DNA of 64,000 nucleotides from Heterohyrax brucei (GCA_028571685.1 CM053140.1:219623323-219687322); one strand, 5' to 3'. Shown: positions 22,394-32,729, numbered from the stretch's first letter. Notes: generated by a model from the letters alone, not told the origin. Translations and numbers: made by a program.

Positions 22394-23732
22394 GGAGTTC
22401 TGTAATTATGTTCACAAACTTGCTACCATGTGCTTACACTGGCAGCAATGTACAAACAAGTCAGTAAGGTGTCATAACCTTGGTGTATCAGTGTCTCACA
22501 GTTGTGTTTGTGTTGACATGTGACAGTATCTTGAAGAGTGGTATTCATTATTGTTATATGTTTTGTGTGCCATTGCAAGAATGTCAGAGCTTGAATTAGA
22601 GCAGTGAACAACCATCAAATTTCCTGTTAAACTTGGCAAGAGAGGAAGTAAAATCAGGGACATGTTAGTCCAAGTTTATGGGGATAATTCTATGAACAAA
22701 TGGCAGTGTACAAATGGATTAAATGTTTTTATGAGGCAAGCGAAAGAATCACTGTTGAAGAGATGTCAGGGAGGCCAGTAATAAGCGGAACTGATGAAAA
22801 CATTGCAAAAATTTGTCAAATTCAGCATCAAAATTGTCAGCTCAGTGTGAGAGGCAGAGTGAACCAAGTAAACACTGATAGAGAAACTGTTAGGAAGATA
22901 TTAACTGAAAATCTTGGTATGAGAAAGATGTGTACAAAAATGTTCCTGCAGGAGCTTACTGATAAACAAAAGCAAGCCAGCCAAGCCAAGAGCCTTTGAG
23001 TCGGAACAAAAGCAAAGGAGAGTCAACGTTTGCCAAGACCTTTTGGACAGGCAAGACAATGTTTTGGGCCATGTTATAACTGGTGATGAAAAGTGGGTGT
23101 ACCCATATGACCCTGAAACAAAATGTCAAAGTGTACAATGGAAGTCAGCCAACTCTCCACGCCCAAATATTTCCATCAGTCCAAGAGTGAAAATGATGTT
23201 GTTAACCTTTTTTTTGATATCAGAGGGACTGTTCATTATGAGTTTGTACCAACTGGACAAACCAGTAACCAAGTGTACCATTTGAAAGTGTTCAGAAGGC
23301 TGTGTGCAACAGTTAGACAAAAGCAACCTGAACTTTTCTCCAACAGCTCATGGCTCTTCTATCATGACAGTGCACCCACTTACACAGAACTGTGAGGTAG
23401 TTCTTAGCCAATAGAGAAATAACTTTATTGGAACACCCTCCCTACTCACCTGATCTGGCCCCCAGTGACTTTTTTCTTTACCCCCAAATGAAAGAAATAT
23501 TGAAAGGAAGAAATTTTGATGGCATTCAGGGCATCAAGGGTAATATGATGACAGCTGTGATGGCCATTCTAGAAAAAGAGTTTCAAAATTGTTTTGAAGG
23601 GTGGCATAAGCACTGGCATTTGTGCATAGCTTCCAAAGGGGAGTACTTTGAAGGTAACCATAGTGATAGCCAGCAATCAGGTATGTAGCACTTTTTCTAA
23701 GATGAGTTCACAAACATAATTGTCAGACCACA
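22394..23732 (+). mobile_element. Mariner-family DNA transposon, full length
   Basis: About 1.34 kb, the normal mariner size, flanked by TA dinucleotides (22392-22393 and 23733-23734). Imperfect terminal inverted repeats are visible: the left end has TTCTGTAATTATGTTCACAA and the right end, read in reverse, TCTGACAATTATGTTTGTGA. Plus-strand transposase remnants fill the middle. The terminal repeats are old and diverged. Which mariner subfamily it belongs to was not determined. Confidence 0.85.
22581..23689 (+). pseudogene. Mariner transposase (DD34D), inactivated
   Basis: The start is at 22581 (ATGTCAGAGCTTGAATTAGAG) and is followed after eight codons by an in-frame TGA. The helix-turn-helix region reads 'KFPVKLGKRG' and 'VYGDNSMN', then after a frameshift 22700-22999 gives 'WIKCFYEASERITVEEMSGR'. 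The catalytic triad is recognisable but spread over separate frames. D1 is in 'ITGDEKWV' at about 23085, D2 in 'FYHDSAP' at about 23366, and D3 in 'YSPDLAPSDFF' at about 23467, giving a DD34D spacing. The signature 'HPPYSPDLAPSDFFLYP' is diagnostic. The family protein cuts and pastes the element at TA sites. At least one stop and three frameshifts make this copy inert. Confidence 0.9.
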
Positions 23733-24012
23733 TATGCAAACACATTCAATTGTGTGGATCATACCAAATAATAGATAATGTTGTGAAGAATGGGAATTCC
23801 AAAGCACTTGATTGTGCTCATGAGGAATTTGTATATGAATCAAAAGACAGCTGTGCAAACAGAACAAGGGAACACTTCAGGAACGTTGTGCGTTAGGGTT
23901 GTATCATCTCATCATACCTTTGCAATCTGTATGCTGAACAAATATTCTGAGAATCTGGACTATATGAAGAAGAATGAGGAAGCAGGGTTGGAAGACGATT
24001 TATAGTGAATAT

Positions 24013-24191
24013 AACAGGCTGAAAAATGCCCACCAAAGATAATCAGTGACCTGGAAATGTTACCTTATTTGAAAAAAGAGTTTTTACACATGTGATTAAG
24101 TTAAGAATCTTGAGATGGGAACATTACCCCGGATTATGTGGGTGGAATACACCATCACAAAGGTCATTATAAGAGAGGAAGATTGATATTC

Positions 24192-24235
<44 letters not shown>

Positions 24236-24420
24236 GAAGATTGAGGCAGAGATTGGAATGATGTGTCTACAAGCCAAGGAATACCAGCAGCTACCAAAAG
24301 CTGAAAGAATCTGAAACTGAGTTCAAACTTCTGGCCTTCAAAAACAGAATAAATTTCATGTTGTTTTTAAGGCACTACAGTTGTGGTAGTTTGGTTCAGT
24401 GGCCAAAGGAAACTAATAGA
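24013..24420 (+). mobile_element. MaLR-type (MLT/MST-like) LTR
   Basis: GGCTGAAAAATGCCCACCAAAG, ATGTTACCTTATTTGAAAAA, AATCTTGAGATGGGAACATTA, AGGTCATTATAAGAGAGGAA and GGTAGTTTGGTTCAGTGGCC are in the order of mammalian MLT/MST LTRs. An (AC)n expansion sits at 24195-24233. The RTE composite inserted at its left edge. Confidence 0.6.
24195..24233. repeat. (AC)n microsatellite
   Basis: About 19 pure AC units inside the LTR. Confidence 0.95.
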
Positions 24421-24937
24421 TATTCTGTAAACATAAATGAAATGAATAGGGAAACTAAATGCAGGTTTTATGATGTGCATTTAAAATCATAGAGAATAGA
24501 GTATATCCTGCATAGAGGATTATTTGCTGAAACATCTCTGCTGATATTCCATCAATTGCTAGACCCTTGTTTTTTGCCATTAGCTTCAGGGCAACTTCAA
24601 CTTCTTCCTTCAGTACCATCAGTTCCTGATCACATGCTACCTCTTAAAATGATTGAACATCAACCAGTTCTTTCTGGTATAATGACTCTGTGGATTCTTT
24701 CCATCTTCTTTTGATGTTTCCTGACTTGTTTAATATTTTCCTTGTAGAATCCTTCACTGTTGCAATTTGAGTCTTGAATTTTTTCTTCATTTCTTTCAGC
24801 TTGAGAAATGCAGAGTGTATTCTTCACTTTTGGTCTTCTATTTCCAGCTCTTTGTACATGTCATTAAAATACTTAGTTTGTCTTCTTGAGCCACCCTTTG
24901 AAATCTTCTGTTCAGTTCTTTTACTTCGTCATTTATG

Positions 24938-26610
24938 AGAGGTGGAGTCAAGAAGGCAGACTAAACACACATCTCCCTAAATCTCTCTGGAAACCAGGGC
25001 CTGAACTGATGATTAAATAAAGCCTTCTGGACACCTAGTGAGCCCTAGGACATGGCATAGGGCTGTCTATGTGATCTACATACCACTGAGTGGGAGACTT
25101 CTTCTCTTTCACTGACCTTCACCCTTGATGAGTGTTGGCTCTCATGGACTGGAAGTAAATTGCCATTTTAGCTTTTTTTTCTCTGTCTTAGCCAGTGGAA
25201 GGGGCTGAAGTTTGACTGGCAGCAAGGCTTAGATGCACAGCTGATGAGATCGGTGAGCAGAGTTGCCACATTTTGAGAGCCTGGCCTTGGAATCTGTGCA
25301 ACTCAGCACTTCTGACCCCTGTCTCTCAGAATCTCCAAATCGCCACCTTTGAATAGCATTTTCCAAGACAGGCGGGCAAGCTGGTGCAGGACACCATCTT
25401 GACTCACTGGGAGGTGGAATTTTTTATATGGAGGCCTCAGCTGGACCTAATCCCCAGGCTGGGAGGCAGTGCCTGCCCAGAAAGTGCTTTTCCAGCAGTA
25501 AAGCAGCCTTTGACATAGAGGAGCTTACTTTGCCAGCTAGGAAGAGGGACTTGCACACCTGAAAGCCTGACTAATTTTGGAAGCTGTCAGATATCTTTTA
25601 CCTTTCAATAGAGAAATAACTGCTGTGCATCTGGATGACATCTCTTCCAGCCTTACTGTCTCACATTATAGGGTCAGCTGATGGCTCCCCAGTGACCCTA
25701 TAAGTGGGACTGTGTCTTTGCCAATCAGGAGGTGGAGCCTGCTGCCCCAGGGATTCCACTGAGCCAAGTCACTGGAGTACATAGAGGTGTCTGGTGATCA
25801 ACTTTGTTTTCAGGCTGAGCTTTAGATCCCATTAAGGTAACACCAGAGAAACAAAACAACCTCCAGATGCCCAAAAAGCGACAAACTTTGGACTAGAACA
25901 TTAGGAAGAATTCGCCTATGGCTTCAGAAGGCCCACAAAAGGAAGATCCAAAGAACTTCCCAGACAAAGAAGCCCTTCTGAAGCTGTCAGAGGGTGAGTA
26001 CAAAAGGATTATATATAACCTTCCTAGACCTTACACAAAATGCAACAGAGCAAAATGAAAAATTAAGAAAACCATTTGATCTGATGGAACACCAGTATTC
26101 TGAAATCCAACAGATCAAGAACAAAATCAAGGAGATAGCAAATTCAGTTCAAAGCCAAGAAAACAGAATGGAACAAATGGAAAATAGACTTTCTGACTTG
26201 GAAGACAGAACTACTGCCCCCAGCATCTATAAGGTGAAATCAGAATAAATAAACAAGAAAGATGAAGAAGCATTAAAAAGCATGTAGGACTGTATTAAGA
26301 GGAGCAATGTATGATTAATTGGAGTTTCTAAACAGGGTGGAACACCTGAGAATACAGAAAGTATTGTTGCTGAGCTGCTGACAGAAAACTTCCCGGAAAT
26401 AATGAAAGAAGAGAATAAAGATATTCAAGATGTATATTGAATGCCACTCAATATAGATCCCAAAAGACTACAAGACACCTGATAATCAAGCTTAACAAAA
26501 TGAGACATAAGCAGAAATTCTTAAAGGCAGCAAGAATCAAAGCAAAGCTAACATTCAGAGGGAAACCCTCTAGGCTTTTGTTGGATTTCTCAGCAAAAAC
26601 GATGCGGGCA
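24938..26610 (+). mobile_element. L1 5' fragment (5'UTR plus part of ORF1), 3'-truncated
   Basis: The tip GAGGTGGAGTCAAGAAGGCAG matches the L1 5' start. The 5'UTR runs to 25866 and ORF1 begins at 25867 (ATGCCCAAAAAGCGAC). The homology stops at about 26610 in the ORF1 C-terminal domain, and antisense RTE resumes. No A-tail and no clear TSD are seen. The RTE appears to lack about 60 codons at this point by comparison with the family, suggesting a target deletion on insertion, or an earlier RTE deletion. Confidence 0.8.
25867..26610 (+). pseudogene. L1 ORF1 fragment
   Basis: The start 'MPKKRQTLD' meets a stop after nine codons. The coiled coil lies in frame 25994-26248 ('EIQQIKNKIKEIANSVQSQE', 'RMEQMENRLSDLEDR'). 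The RRM-to-CTD part is in 26437-26631 ('IKLNKMRHKQKFLKAARIKA', 'FRGKPSRLLLDFSA'). The last residues of that frame ('DLFLR') already belong to the flanking RTE. It is truncated before the 'WQDTFKAL'-type block. Confidence 0.85.
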
Positions 26611-26908
26611 TCAGATCTGTTTTTGAGATAGTATCTAAACTCAGGTGGAATATACTAAAATCATACTTTGATTTTTGTGGACTTGTTCTAATTTTCTTCA
26701 GTTTCAATTTCAGCTTGCATATGAGCAATTGATGGTCTGTGCTGCAGTCAGCACCTGGTCTTGTTCTAACGGTTGATACTGAGATTTTTCCATCATCTTT
26801 TCCCAGAGATGTAGTTGATTTGATTTCTGTGTATTCTATCTGGCAAAGTTCATGTGTATACTCATTATTTATGTTACCAAAAAAGGGTATTTCCAGTGAA
26901 GAAGTCAT
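26570..26908 (-). pseudogene. RTE endonuclease C-terminal remnant
   Basis: The frame of 112 residues reads 'SVSTVRTRPGADCSTDHQLL' followed by 'ICKLKLKLKKIRTSP'. The GADCxxDHQLL block carries the conserved SDH-type catalytic histidine region of RTE/BovB apurinic endonucleases, here with STDH. Upstream in element sense lies 'FCKINDFFTGNTLF', matching the family's NTLF(Q)xHK block. This is the inverted half of the twin-primed copy. The first residues at its 3' side run into the nested L1. Confidence 0.8.
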
Positions 26909-26984
26909 TGATCTTGCAAAATTGTGTCATGCGATCTCTGGCATCATTTTTATCACCAAGGCTGTATTTCCAGACTACTGATTC

Positions 26985-28464
26985 TTCTTTGTTTCAACAA
27001 ATGGATGCAGCACTAAAAGTACTTGCTCATCTATGCCAAGAAATTTGGAGGACAGCCACCTGGCCAACAGACTGGAAGAGATCCATATTTATGCCTAGTC
27101 CCAAGACAGGCAATCCAACCAAATGTGAAAATTACTGAGCAATATCATTAATATCACATGCAAATACATTTTTTCTCAAGATCATTTAAAAGTGACTACA
27201 GCAGTATATATTTACAGGAAATTGCCAAAAATTCGAGCTGGATTCAGGAAAGGAGGTGGAACCAGGGCTATCATTGCTGATGTTAGATAGATCTTGGCTG
27301 AAAGTGGACAATACCAGAGAGATATTTACTTGTATTTCATTGACTACGCAAAGGCATTCGACTGTGTGGATCGTAACAAATTATGGGTAATGTTATGGAG
27401 AATGGGAATTCCTGAACACTTAATTGTGCTCATGAGGAATCTGTATAAGGATCAAGAGGCAGTCATGTAAACAGAACAAGGGGGCACTGCATGGTTTTAA
27501 ATCAAGAAGGATGTGTGTCAGGGATCTATCCTTTTACTGTACTTTTTCAATCTGTAGGCTGAGCAAAGAATACAAGAACCTGGACTATGTGAAGAAGAAT
27601 GGAGCATCAGGATTGGAGAAAGGCTGATTATCAACCTGCATTATGCAGATGATGCAACCTTTCTTGCTGGAAGTGAAGAGGATTTGAAACACTTACTGAT
27701 GAAGATCAAAGACCACAGCCTTCAGTATGAATTGCACCTGAACATCAATAAAACAAAAACCCTCACAACTGGATCAATAAGCAAAATCATGATAAATGGA
27801 GAAATGATTGAGGTAGTCAAGGATTTCGTTTTACTTGGTTCTATAATCAATGTCCATGGAAGCAGTAGTCAAGAAATCAAAAGATGTATTGCTTTGGGAT
27901 AATGTGCTGCAAAAGGTCTCTTAAAAGTGTTAAAAACTAAAGACGTCACCTTGAAGACTAAGGTGAACCTGACCCAGCCATGGTATTTTCAGTCGCATCG
28001 TATGCATGTGAAAGATGGACGTGAATAAGAAAGACAGAGGAAGAACTGACACATTTGAATTGCATTGGTAAATGATATTGAATGTACCACAGACTGCCAA
28101 AAGAACAAACTGATCTGTTCTGGAAGAAGTACAACCAGACTGCTTCTTGGAAGCAAAGATGGTGAGACTGCATCTTACATACTTTGGAAATATTGTCAGG
28201 AGGGATCAGTCCCCGGAGAAAGACATCATGCTTGGTAGAGCCAGCCAAGTGCCGTCGAGTCGGATCTGACTCGTGGCGACCCTAGGGTAGAGGATGAGTG
28301 AAAAAGAGGAAGACCCTAAGTGAGATACATTCCCAGTGGCTACAGCAATGGGCCTAAGCATAATAACAGCTGTGGCCTGGCACAGGACTGGGCAGTGATA
28401 GGTTCTGTTGTGCATAGGCTCACTATGAGCTGGAACCAAGTCGATGGCACCTAACATAAAACAA
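26985..28464 (+). pseudogene. RTE reverse transcriptase and 3' end remnant
   Basis: The frame ending at 27138 reads 'VLAHLCQEIWRTATWPTDWK'. Near 27330-27370 the sequence gives 'FIDYAKAFDCVDRNK', near 27640 'LHYADDAT' with the catalytic YADD intact, and 27684-27902 'LHLNINKTKTLTTGSISKIM'. The C-terminal blocks near 28030-28150 are decayed. It is broken by stops, for example after 'SRGSHV'. A 45-bp SINE-derived insertion sits at 28241-28285. Confidence 0.85.
28241..28285 (-). repeat. 45-bp AfroSINE 3'-end micro-insertion
   Basis: GTGCCGTCGAGTCGGATCTG then ACTCGTGGCGACCCTAG is the complement of an AfroSINE 3' end. It is absent from the other RTE copies at this site and flanked by GGTAGAG (28234-28240, 28286-28292). 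It holds five CpGs in 45 bp, unlike the CpG-poor SINEs around it. Confidence 0.7.
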
Positions 28465-28474
28465 CATAGAGGAT

Positions 28475-28655
28475 GCTAGGTGGTACAGTGGTTAAGTACT
28501 CAGCTGCTAACTGAAAAGTCAGAATTCTAATCCACTAGCCACCCCACAGGAGAAGATGTAGCAGTCTGCTGTAAAGATTATAGTCTTGGAAACCCTATAA
28601 AGCAGTTCTGCTCTGACTTATAGGTCTCCATGAGTCAGAATCTAATGTGCCTGGC
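28475..28655 (+). repeat. AfroSINE, long type
   Basis: GCTAGGTGGTACAGTGGTTA at the head, GTAGCAGTCTGCTGTAAAG spacer and GAAACCCTATAAAGCAGTTC body. It lies directly against the right TSD of the RTE. Confidence 0.8.
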
Positions 28656-29126
28656 TCAAGTATGCTTTCTGTGTTTACAGAAAAGGAAGCCCAGTTCTGC
28701 TGCCTACCTCAAGCTTTCTTTCCACTAGCTTAGTAGTTTTCACTACCAGTCATATATTAGATCAAATAAATCTAAATCCCTGGTGGTTGGCCCTATGCCT
28801 TGATACTGTTTTTGTAAGGTTCCTTGGATTATTTAATGTGCAGCGAGGGATGAAATGTTCTCCCTAAACCAGGTTGCTCCATGGAAGCTACTAGATTCTC
28901 ATGATGACTACTAAAAATTTAAATGCATGGGTAGTTTCAGGGTCTGTAAAGTACTCTTATCAAATGTAACCCCACATTGAGGCCAGGAGTGTGGGTCCTA
29001 GGAAAGTAGATGATGTAGCCAGGTTCGTATCCTGGGCTGAAACTCAAGATTCTGGCTACATAGCCATTGCTCACTGTGTAGCTTGTTATGTCACTACCCT
29101 AACCCGATATGTGTGATTAACCACTG
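28656..29126. other. Unassigned DNA
   Basis: No coding region or clear repeat seen. 29000-29060 (GATGTAGCCAGGTTCGTATCC) is a weak MIR-like stretch. Confidence 0.4.
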
Positions 29127-29222
29127 CCGATGAGTCAACCTCTCAAGAATGACCCTATAAGACAGAGTAGAACTGCCCTATAGAGTTTCCAAGAAGTGCC
29201 TAGTGGATTTGAACTGTGATTG
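29127..29222 (-). repeat. AfroSINE fragment
   Basis: Antisense 3' half only: GACCCTATAAGACAGAGTAG, then CTAGTGGATTTGAACTG. The tRNA-like head is missing. Confidence 0.7.
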
Positions 29223-29240
29223 TATGTATCTACTGATTTT

Positions 29241-29402
29241 TTGGAAACCCTGGTGGCGTGCTACGTCTCTTGACCAAAATGTTGGCAGTTTGAATCCACC
29301 AGGTGCTCCTCAGAAAATCTATGGAGCAGTTATACTCTGTTCTACAGGGTTGCTATGAGTCAGAACTGACTTGATGGCAGTTTTTGTTTGTTTGTTTGTT
29401 TA
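29241..29402 (+). repeat. AfroSINE
   Basis: GGAAACCCTGGTGGCGTGCT at the head and GCTATGAGTCAGAACTGACT near the end, followed by a (GTTT)n tail at about 29385-29402. Confidence 0.85.
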
Positions 29403-29411
29403 CTGACTCTT

Positions 29412-29622
29412 TGGAGCCTCCACGTGGAGCAAACAATTAATGCACTCAGCTGCTAACCAAAAAGTTAGAGATTCAAGCTTACTGTGAGGTACCTCAGAAG
29501 AAAGGCTTAGTGATCTACATCTGAAAACTCAGCCACTGAAAACCGTAAGAAGCGCAGTTCTGCTCTGACACATACGTGGTTTCCATGAATCAGAATCAAC
29601 TGATGGCAACTAGGTTTTTTTG
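29412..29622 (+). repeat. AfroSINE, variant with CTGAAAACTCAGCC middle
   Basis: Head GGAGCCTCCACGTGGAGCAA, middle TCTGAAAACTCAGCCACTG, end GAATCAACTGATGGCAACTA. The middle is shared with the copies at 35830, 35946 and 45388, so it marks a subfamily. Confidence 0.75.
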
Positions 29623-30509
29623 TTCGTAATGACTGTTCATCTCCATTCATTGTCAGTCTTGAGATTTTAGATATTGGAAACATGAACACTATTCTATACT
29701 GAATCACTTAAAACTTGTGTTGGGAGAAGAGGTGGGGGAGATTTGAGACCAGGGAATCTTGGCCACATTTCTTTAGAAGGAATTTCAAGCTTATCCCTAA
29801 ACCAGTCCCTGGGATACTTGGCATGTGATGTTTGGTTAGGCTTGGGTGACAAACTGCCTCAAACAACGTGTTAGTGTGTTCACTAGCATCTAGGTCAGCA
29901 GATGAAGGATAGCCCATTGAAAATAGCTAGAGCTGAAGCACCGTTGTGTGTGTGTGTGTGAATATCAGGACAGCTGGTTCTCATTTTATGTCAACAATGA
30001 CAGAAAAACAGTCAAGCACTCATTTCAGTGACTTTAGGCCAGGGTTTTTAAGATCAACAAGACGCTTTACCTGCCCAGCTCCAGATGGACACATAACCGT
30101 AATTTCATAAATGTGACCACAGAAGATTAGATGAATGCATAAGGCAACCCTTAGGACGAGAGACCAGTGTCTGTGGTGTGGGTGTGTTCTGAGACACCTA
30201 GGCTAGGAGTCTGTTTGCTCTGTCCACTGGGCCCAGCTGCTAGCTCTGCTGATTCAGTCTGCCAATTGGGTATTACCTAGTGATTTTTATGAAGTTAAAC
30301 CTAAAGGAAATTTGAAGAGCAGATCACTTCCTCTATTTTAATTAGAATCCTGAGAGTGTTTGCTTCAAATGCAACTGCACAATCAACTGCACATCTATAG
30401 CAGGGTGGCGGCTGGGCCAGCAATAAGGCACCTGAATTTTAAGCATCTGTAAAGGGTTATTTGAAGAGCTAGGTTGTTACTGCCCCTGCTGCTTAAGCGT
30501 ATGTGAACT
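29623..30509. other. Unassigned DNA with short (TG)n
   Basis: (TG)8 at 29943-29960. No gene seen; the frame of 69 residues at 29708-29917 has no recognisable family. Confidence 0.5.
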
Positions 30510-30547
30510 CACACACACCACAAACACACACACACACACACACACAC
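30510..30547. repeat. Interrupted (CA)n
   Basis: CACACACACCACAAACACAC followed by a pure CA run. Confidence 0.9.
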
Positions 30548-31490
30548 GGTGTACTTCTTACAGATGTTTGAACTGTCCCTGGGGAACACACATTTTCTGT
30601 TGTAATAAAAGAGAACACAGTCCTCAGTTGTAACCTAGGAGATGGGGGATCCAGCCAGAGTTGGAATCTTTAACCACATCTTGTCTGCTTGCAGGACTGG
30701 CCCAGAAGGGGTTTCTCCAGTGCAGGCTTTGTGCTGCTTTGTAGTTCTCAGTGGCCAAGCAGCGCAGGAGATAGCTGCCTGCTGTTTGTTAACATATAAA
30801 TCCCAAGGGAGACATAGAGCTAAGTGGTTGTTACAAAGGGGTGATAGCTTTGACTGCCAGAGCTAGTCGTGGAGACATCTCTGTCTCTTGCAAGCCACAC
30901 TTTCTTATCCTGAGACTCTTTTCTACCTGTAATGTCTGCATGTGCTATGGAATCAGAGGGCTGGAAGGGACTCCAGAGGCCACCTAACAGCTTTCACCAC
31001 CACCTGTCAGTTCTTATCCAAGCCAGCCCAGCCCTGGAGAGCTGTCCATCCAGTGACCTCTGGGATGGGCATAAATATTGGCATCTCCATTTAGTAATAC
31101 GGTCCTGCAGCAAGGTACAGCATATTTATATCATGGAAAATGACTGTGGTTTTTAGCCTAGTGACTTGCAGGTGATTTAAACCCCTTCATCTGGATTTGT
31201 TTAACACACTTCAGTTTTATTATTCAGTTTTCATACAGAAAGTTAATGAATAACTCAGTCCAGCTCTACAGCTATCGAATTAAACAAGGGACCCTGGCTG
31301 GGAGGTTCACTCTCAGGACAAGTGTACCACAATTTACACAATAGGACATTCCTAGGAAATTGTCTATAAATCAGATTTTTGAAATGAAAGCGTTGTAAGA
31401 GGAATGTAATAAGAATTCGTTAATTCATTCACTCATTAGTTTTTTTAGCAGACTCAAGATGCATCTGGAAATGCTAATGATGTTCTCCTA
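30548..31490. other. Unassigned DNA
   Basis: Plus frames 30642-30866 and 30932-31156 (74 residues each) have no homology I recognise and no splice context. Treated as chance frames. Confidence 0.5.
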
Positions 31491-31499
31491 ATTTACATT

Positions 31500-31620
31500 T
31501 TTAAAACAGTTTTGTTGTTGTTGAGAATACACAGCACAAAACATGCACCAACTCACCAGCTTCTACATGTATAACTCAGCGATATTGAATATATTCTTTG
31601 TCCCCTGATTGACTCGCTGC
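31500..31620. repeat. Retroposon fragment, family unnamed
   Basis: TTGTTGTTGAGAATACACAG, AACATGCACCAACTCACCAG and TTCTACATGTATAACTCAGC resemble a conserved 3' segment of mammalian L1-like repeats. Short and old. Confidence 0.35.
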
Positions 31621-31857
31621 ACGTAGGGTATTATTCTCTGCAAGACTCACTTAAGCCTTGGAATGGCTAAGGGGGAGGATATGGTCCTCTGTAGGAGGTG
31701 TTGCCTGGGAGTTGAATGAAGCAATACTGTTAGATCCTGGAATGTTTGAGATGGAAACCTCAGCAGAAAGATCTACCTTCGCCCTATTCAGATGAATAAC
31801 TGGAACATCCCTGTGCTCTGGAATATGGAACAAAAGAATTTTACAGATGTAACCTTC
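31621..31857. other. Unassigned DNA
   Basis: Nothing recognised. A 60-residue minus frame here is not supported. Confidence 0.4.
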
Positions 31858-32018
31858 CCTGGGAACCCTGGAGGCACAGTGGTTAAAAGCTGAGCTGCCA
31901 ACAGTTTCAGTTTACCAGCCTGTCCATGGAAACCCTATGGGACGGTTCTACTATGTCCTATAGGGTTGCTAATGAGTTGGAATCAACTTGATGACAAAAG
32001 GTTTGGGTTTGTTTTCAT
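31858..32018 (+). repeat. AfroSINE
   Basis: GGGAACCCTGGAGGCACAGT head, GAAACCCTATGGGACGGTTC body and TTGGAATCAACTTGATGACA end, then a T-rich tail. Confidence 0.85.
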
Positions 32019-32729
32019 AATCAACCCTGCGAGGCCAGTTCCAAGGTAACCTTGTCATCACCTCCGTTTTTGCAGATTACTTTCTGAATCTAGGCTTTCC
32101 TCTTTAAGGAGAGATGTGGTACCTGCTCCAATTAATCTACCAGGAACACAGTGAATAAGGTTCATTTCTTCGTGGCTCTGAGAGGCTGTCTCATATGTGC
32201 AAAGGATTTCTAAAGTTACTGATCATTTTCTGTTCCCAGAACTGTCTTAGGGACTAGTGAGTGGGGCTGGCTCAGACTGATTATGTGGAAGGAAGCCCAC
32301 CCCAAGCTACTTAGTCAGGTTGGGCGGCCAGCAGGGTGGAAAGTGGTTCAGACAATGAGTGCTTCACTTTTTTTTAAGCTCTTGTTTTTCCACTATTGTT
32401 AAGACAAATACAGTGCAACTGTCTTCACTTATTTTTCCTATTTTAGTATCAATTCCCGTCTTTTTTTTTTACATGCTGAATTTTAATCTACTTGGGTTGT
32501 ACTAAGTTTTAACCTATTAGGTTGGGAGTGAAGAGTGATGGAGAGAGATGGAGAAGTTAGATTTGCCTTGCATTCTGCAGTATTTAAAAACGGTTAGCTC
32601 TCTTCCATCACCAAATATCCTCTATAGTATGGTGATGTTATCATTTATTTTTCTATCTTTTGGACACAATCTTGAAAATGCTTAGGACACCTCTTAAAAG
32701 GTTTAAAAATCAGATAGGGACATATTCTC
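32019..32729. other. Unassigned DNA
   Basis: Only homopolymer T runs (for example 32461-32470) and unassigned sequence were seen. Confidence 0.5.

Larger units (their letters stand above)
21602..24012 (-). mobile_element. RTE LINE with 5' inversion, hosting a mariner at the hinge
   Basis: The whole composite is bracketed by an 11-bp direct repeat ATAGTGAATAT (21602-21612 and 24002-24012). The left arm 21613 to about 22388 is antisense RTE from its 3' terminus up to the YADD region. The right arm, about 23735-24001, is sense RTE from 'FNCVDH' to just before YADD. Together they cover consecutive RTE sequence with about 15 bp missing, so the 5' part is inverted, as expected from twin priming. 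A mariner (22394-23732) lies exactly between the arms. C-terminal frames 21795-22016 ('RIDAFELWCWRRILNVSQTA') and 22088-22330 ('NKTKILIVGSVSNIMINGE') are conserved RTE blocks with breaks. Confidence 0.85.
24511..28474 (+). mobile_element. RTE LINE with 5' inversion, hosting an L1 fragment
   Basis: A 10-bp direct repeat CATAGAGGAT (24511-24520 and 28465-28474) brackets the composite. From 24521 to 24937 and from 26611 to 26984 the RTE is antisense (linker, then endonuclease). From about 26985 to 28464 it is sense (RT to 3' terminus CACCTAACATAAAACAAC). The sense part resumes exactly where the antisense part ends, both carrying GTTTCARCAAAT (12 bp). The 5' portion is therefore inverted with no loss at the hinge, the signature of twin priming. 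An L1 5' fragment (24938-26610) lies within the inverted part. Confidence 0.85.

Noticed and set aside
29125-29625. Possible inverted repeat between the SINE pieces at 29127 and 29241
   Set aside because: The pairing is only between oppositely oriented, independently diverged SINE copies with no shared flanking DNA, unlike 37627-38952.
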